64,000 bases of DNA, taken from assembly GCA_041690995.1 (NCBI GenBank), contig JBEPVM010000001.1, positions 62,001 to 126,000 on the forward strand. Direction: 5' to 3'. This document shows, piece after piece, positions 61,098-64,000 of the stretch (position 1 is the stretch's first letter; the number at the start of each line of letters is the position of its first letter). Origin of the DNA: UBA4722 sp041690995. Lineage in GTDB: Bacteria; Pseudomonadota; Gammaproteobacteria; DSM-16500. Under the pieces are notes generated by a model, which worked only from the letters and a program-made list of their open reading frames with translations, had not been told where the DNA came from and did not search any database. A program made the translations under genes and the position numbers.

Positions 61098-61577
61098 ATG
61101 AAAACACTCATTATACCTGACCTTATTGTTAAACCGTCCCTTATTCATGGCTATGGCGTCTTTGCAAATAAAGATTTTGAAGAAAATGAAACCATTGAAG
61201 AGTGTTATAGTATTTTAGGCACAGGGGAAGATGCAGGGCTGAATAATTATTATTTTCGATCAAAAAACACAAGACGCTTCTTTATTCCGACTGGTTTTGG
61301 CTTACTGTATAATCATGCGGACATCCCCAACGCAACTTATTATTTTGATGAATTACATTCGTTACTCATTTTTAAATCGCTACGGCCTATTCGTAAAAAC
61401 GAAGAAATAAAAATTTTTTATAGCAAAACATGGTTTTCTGACAGAGAAATGATTGTCAAGAAAATACCTTATTGGCGGAAGTTGCTGCGTTTTTCCATCA
61501 AGATGCCCTTACGGGTTGGTTTCATTGTAGGGTTTTTAGTGTTAATCAATCAGTGGCTGCACGTATTAACAGGATAA
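61098..61577 (+). CDS. SET-domain protein with C-terminal membrane anchor
   Basis: A 159-residue protein whose first 120 residues show the SET lysine-methyltransferase pattern: HGYGVFANKDF near 18, GLLYNHADIPNATYYF near 68 (the NH[SG]C-like motif as NHAD) and EEIKIFYSKTWF near 103, with the Tyr that closes the active site. A hydrophobic helix near 138-156 (RVGFIVGFLVLINQWL) would anchor it. The usual NHS/C core is altered to NHA, so activity is uncertain. Ends overlap dsbB by 32 bases, tail to tail. Confidence 0.75.
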   Translation: MKTLIIPDLIVKPSLIHGYGVFANKDFEENETIEECYSILGTGEDAGLNNYYFRSKNTRRFFIPTGFGLLYNHADIPNATYYFDELHSLLIFKSLRPIRKNEEIKIFYSKTWFSDREMIVKKIPYWRKLLRFSIKMPLRVGFIVGFLVLINQWLHVLTG

Positions 61578-62046
61578 TAAACAGTAGGCATAACAGGCCA
61601 AAACTCACCAATGACCAAGCCGCCAAACTCAAATGCAAAAACTCCCAACCCATTTGTGAACATTCCATGCCGCCCTGCCAGATTTGTTTAATAGCATCAG
61701 GCAATGAAAGAACATTAAAAATATAGGATAAACTTGCGCTACAATCGCCTGCACCACTAGGCGGCGACACTTGCAACCACACTTGGCGACTGGATAGCAA
61801 CAATCCGCTTGCTCCTATCAATAAACCCCCTATTCCCCACAGGATCTGCCATTTTTTTTTAAACGGAATGACGATGCCTACAAAAAAAATAATGCCTAAT
61901 AATCCCATGATGAGACGTTGCAATAAACATAAGGGACACGGATTAATGCCTTTATAGATTTGTAAAAAATAGGCAAGTCCTAATAAAGCGATAATCAAAA
62001 TTAATCCTGATGTAGAAGTCAAACGAAAAATACGACTGTTTCTCAT
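61546..62046 (-). CDS. dsbB: Disulfide bond formation protein DsbB
   Basis: Four-helix inner-membrane protein that reoxidises DsbA and passes electrons to quinone. The first redox pair is in NPCPLCLLQR, the second in GDCSASLSYIFNV and GGMECSQMG, matching the DsbB pattern. I start at the ATG at 62046, nine bases after the ruvX stop. 166 residues. Works with the Dsb genes seen at 56-58 kb. Confidence 0.92.
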   Translation of the reverse strand: MRNSRIFRLTSTSGLILIIALLGLAYFLQIYKGINPCPLCLLQRLIMGLLGIIFFVGIVIPFKKKWQILWGIGGLLIGASGLLLSSRQVWLQVSPPSGAGDCSASLSYIFNVLSLPDAIKQIWQGGMECSQMGWEFLHLSLAAWSLVSFGLLCLLFIILLIRAATD

Positions 62047-62054
62047 GTTTTTTT

Positions 62055-62477
62055 TCACTCTGCTAGCCAAGTTTGTAAAATTAATTGTGCAGAAACACTG
62101 TCAACTTGTCCACCTAATAACGCTTTATACCCACCGTGATTAAATAACCGCTCCCGCGCATCTTTGGTGCTTAATCTCTCATCCACTTCATAAACAGGCA
62201 ATTGATAACATTTTTGTAGTAATAATTTAAACTGACGCGCCGCGTGAGTTAAAGGCTGTTCGGTGCCATCCATGTTTAGCGGAATACCGACGATAAGCGC
62301 ATCAGGTTGCCATGTTTTCATTAATTTATTCAGCGCATCCATGGAGGGTACACCTTGCTTTGCAGCTAATGTGACTAATGGACGTGCTGTTTGAGTAATG
62401 GTTTGGCCAACTGCCACACCGATGCGTTTCGTGCCAAAGTCGAAACCCAGTAAAATTTTGTGTGTGTCTTTGTTCAT
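62055..62477 (-). CDS. ruvX: Putative pre-16S rRNA nuclease / Holliday junction resolvase YqgF (RuvX)
   Basis: RNase H-like fold: LLGFDFGTKRIGVAVGQT at the N-terminus and the catalytic VYEVDERLSTKDA motif near residue 97. 140 residues, normal length. In E. coli it is assigned to 5'-end processing of 16S rRNA. Lies nine bases before dsbB on the same strand. Confidence 0.93.
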   Translation of the reverse strand: MNKDTHKILLGFDFGTKRIGVAVGQTITQTARPLVTLAAKQGVPSMDALNKLMKTWQPDALIVGIPLNMDGTEQPLTHAARQFKLLLQKCYQLPVYEVDERLSTKDARERLFNHGGYKALLGGQVDSVSAQLILQTWLAE

Positions 62478-62609
62478 ACTGGAATATACATACTAAAAAA
62501 CTCATTATATATCAACTCTATTATGAAATACTTTCTATACTAGAGAAAAAACAAGATTCATATTATCCTTGCTGATATGAATAAGAACTCATATTAGAAA
62601 GGTTAATGA

Positions 62610-63542
62610 ATGCTCTCTTCATCGCTTATTATTGCTACTCGGGAAAGTCCACTGGCTCTTTGGCAGGCCAATTGGGTTAAAACACAGCTCGAGAAATATC
62701 ATCCGTCTATTAAAATTACGTTGCGGGGGTTAACGACTTCGGGCGATAAGATTGCTACAAACGAAAAATTATTAACAAAAGGGTTGTTTATAAAAGAACT
62801 GGAAGAAGCCTTACTGGACGGTCGTGCGGATATAGCCGTGCATTCTATGAAAGATGTTCCAATGGTTTTATCGCCTAAGCTTTGTTTGCCCGTGATGTGT
62901 GAGCGTGAGGATGCGCGCGATGCGTTTGTTTCTAATGAATTTAAATCAATCGCTGATTTGCCTAAGCAAGCACGCGTGGGTACTTCCAGTTTGCGTCGGC
63001 AAAGTCAATTATATGCATTACGTCCTGATATTCACTTTGAAAATTTACGAGGGAATATCAATACGCGTTTAATGCATCTGGATCGCGGTACATTTTCAGC
63101 CATTATTTTAGCGGCCGCGGGACTCAAGCGTTTAGGGTTACAAAATCGAATTGCATCGTATCTTAGTATTGAGCAATCATTACCAGCAGCAGGGCAAGGT
63201 GTTTTAGGAATCGAATGTCGGGTAGATGATTTAGAAATACAAGAGAAGATTAGTTTACTCAATCATCCCGAAAGTTATCATTGTGTAATAGCAGAGCGTG
63301 CGATGTGCAACCGCCTGGGGGGTGGCTGTCATGTACCCATTGCAGCCTATGCAACGCTTTCCTCGGGAAGAATGCGATTACAAGGTCTAGTCGCGCGTAA
63401 AGATGGTACATTATTATTACGTGCAGAACAGTCTGATAATTTAGAAGATGATTTAAAGAAGGCAGAACTATTAGGTATCGCCGTTGCAGAAAATTTAATT
63501 CAACAAGGCGCAGAATCTATTTTACATACTATAGAGAAATAA
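62610..63542 (+). CDS. hemC: Porphobilinogen deaminase (hydroxymethylbilane synthase)
   Basis: Third common step of haem synthesis. LIIATRESPLALWQANWVK at the N-terminus, HSMKDVPMVL, VGTSSLRRQSQL and the cofactor cysteine in RLGGGCHVPIAAYA (dipyrromethane attachment) are all present. 310 residues. AAGG precedes the ATG. hemD follows four bases after the stop, as usual in gammaproteobacteria. Confidence 0.97.
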   Translation: MLSSSLIIATRESPLALWQANWVKTQLEKYHPSIKITLRGLTTSGDKIATNEKLLTKGLFIKELEEALLDGRADIAVHSMKDVPMVLSPKLCLPVMCEREDARDAFVSNEFKSIADLPKQARVGTSSLRRQSQLYALRPDIHFENLRGNINTRLMHLDRGTFSAIILAAAGLKRLGLQNRIASYLSIEQSLPAAGQGVLGIECRVDDLEIQEKISLLNHPESYHCVIAERAMCNRLGGGCHVPIAAYATLSSGRMRLQGLVARKDGTLLLRAEQSDNLEDDLKKAELLGIAVAENLIQQGAESILHTIEK

Positions 63543-63546
63543 TAAT

Positions 63547-64000
63547 ATGCAGAGTCTGAATGGCTTAACTGTCATGGTAACACGCCCTAAACCACAAGGT
63601 GAAACACTCTGTGACCAAATCCGAGCGGCAGGTGGCCATGCTATTCATTTTCCAACGATTGAAATTCATCCACCTAAAAGTTTGGCTGCATTTGCGAAAG
63701 GTATTGTAGGTTTAGGCCACTATGATTGGGTTGTTTTTATTAGTCCCCAAGGTGTTTACTTGAGTGCTCCAGCAATTCATGAGCATTGGTCTCAATTTCC
63801 TCCTGGCGTTGAAGTAGCAGCACTAGGTGGCGGTACTGCTGACGCATTACGGCAAGCGGGATTGCCTGTTGATATTTATCCGATGGATGATTGGCGTAGC
63901 GAGGGATTATTAGATGATGCGTCTTTTCAAGAATTAGCAGGCAAAAAAATTGCTTTAATCTGTGGCGAGGGTGGCCGTGATTTGTTAGAAAGAACATTAA
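63547..64000 (+). CDS. hemD: Uroporphyrinogen-III synthase, 5' part (runs off the right edge)
   Basis: 151 codons visible from the ATG at 63547. LTVMVTRPKPQGETLCDQI at the start, WVVFISPQGV and VAALGGGTADALRQAG in the middle match the two-lobed HemD family. It makes the D-ring inversion after HemC. The gene continues past the window. Confidence 0.9.
   Translation, partial: MQSLNGLTVMVTRPKPQGETLCDQIRAAGGHAIHFPTIEIHPPKSLAAFAKGIVGLGHYDWVVFISPQGVYLSAPAIHEHWSQFPPGVEVAALGGGTADALRQAGLPVDIYPMDDWRSEGLLDDASFQELAGKKIALICGEGGRDLLERTL

Noticed and set aside
1..64000. Insertion sequences, CRISPR arrays, rRNA genes
   Set aside because: No transposase, no regularly spaced repeats and no rRNA-like sequence found by eye; only one tRNA.

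Overview
The window looks like part of the chromosome of an AT-rich (by eye about 40% G+C) gammaproteobacterium. Gene content points to the Legionellales (Legionella/Coxiella/Rickettsiella/Diplorickettsia-like): ubiquinone genes (ubiE-ubiJ-ubiB, coq7), the proteobacterial-type gshA, an R64-like type IVb pilus set, a fused WaaG-WaaP lipopolysaccharide protein, and several large orphan proteins with effector-like features. The taxonomic placement is inference from gene content, not from a tree.

Layout. 1-1.4 kb: a gene running off the left edge and two tiny genes. 1.5-5.9 kb: dacB, an extended peptide-deformylase-like gene, and an AlbA_2 regulator lying between the deformylase 3' end and a diverged second copy of that 3' end. 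5.9-13.0 kb: a tight minus-strand run transcribed mnmG-rsmG-parA-queF-ubiE-ubiJ-ubiB. 13.2-13.8 kb: a RelB/DinJ-YafQ toxin-antitoxin pair. 13.9-20.0 kb: dnaA-dnaN-recF-gyrB, the classic origin-proximal block, with a parS-like site inside recF. 20.0-29.8 kb: a type IVb (R64 Pil-like) pilus cluster interrupted by an opposing gene for a Cys-rich secreted protein. 29.8-34.7 kb: coq7, two small membrane proteins, an ABC-2 exporter, proC and a DUF3298 protein. 34.8-38.1 kb: the LPS-core glucosyltransferase-kinase fusion and a double-kinase protein. 38.2-46.7 kb: two orphan proteins, priA, a leucine tRNA, a fatty acid desaturase and a YddA-like ABC transporter. 46.8-54.2 kb: an OmpA-like lipoprotein, a YeiH-like protein, waaC-waaF plus a small zinc-finger gene, an epimerase, an orphan HTH gene beside a duplicated epimerase 5' end, and a 523-residue orphan protein ending in a cysteine cluster. 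54.3-58.3 kb: a dsbD-gshA-gshB thiol-redox operon. 58.5-60.6 kb: groES-groEL behind a near-consensus heat-shock promoter. 60.6-64 kb: a secreted protein, a SET-domain protein, dsbB, ruvX, hemC and the start of hemD.

How the parts fit. The core is housekeeping: replication initiation and sliding clamp, tRNA modification, ubiquinone, glutathione and disulfide chemistry, haem, chaperonins and LPS inner core. The accessory layer is the pilus cluster, the toxin-antitoxin pair at the origin, two small regulator insertions that each sit beside a duplicated gene end, and three or four orphan proteins that could be delivered to a host. The most unusual signals are the repeated insertion-with-duplicated-gene-end architecture, the rearranged pilus cluster with its opposing Cys-rich secreted protein, the WaaG-WaaP fusion followed by a tandem double kinase, and the orphan protein with a C-terminal CCCC-RIS tail.
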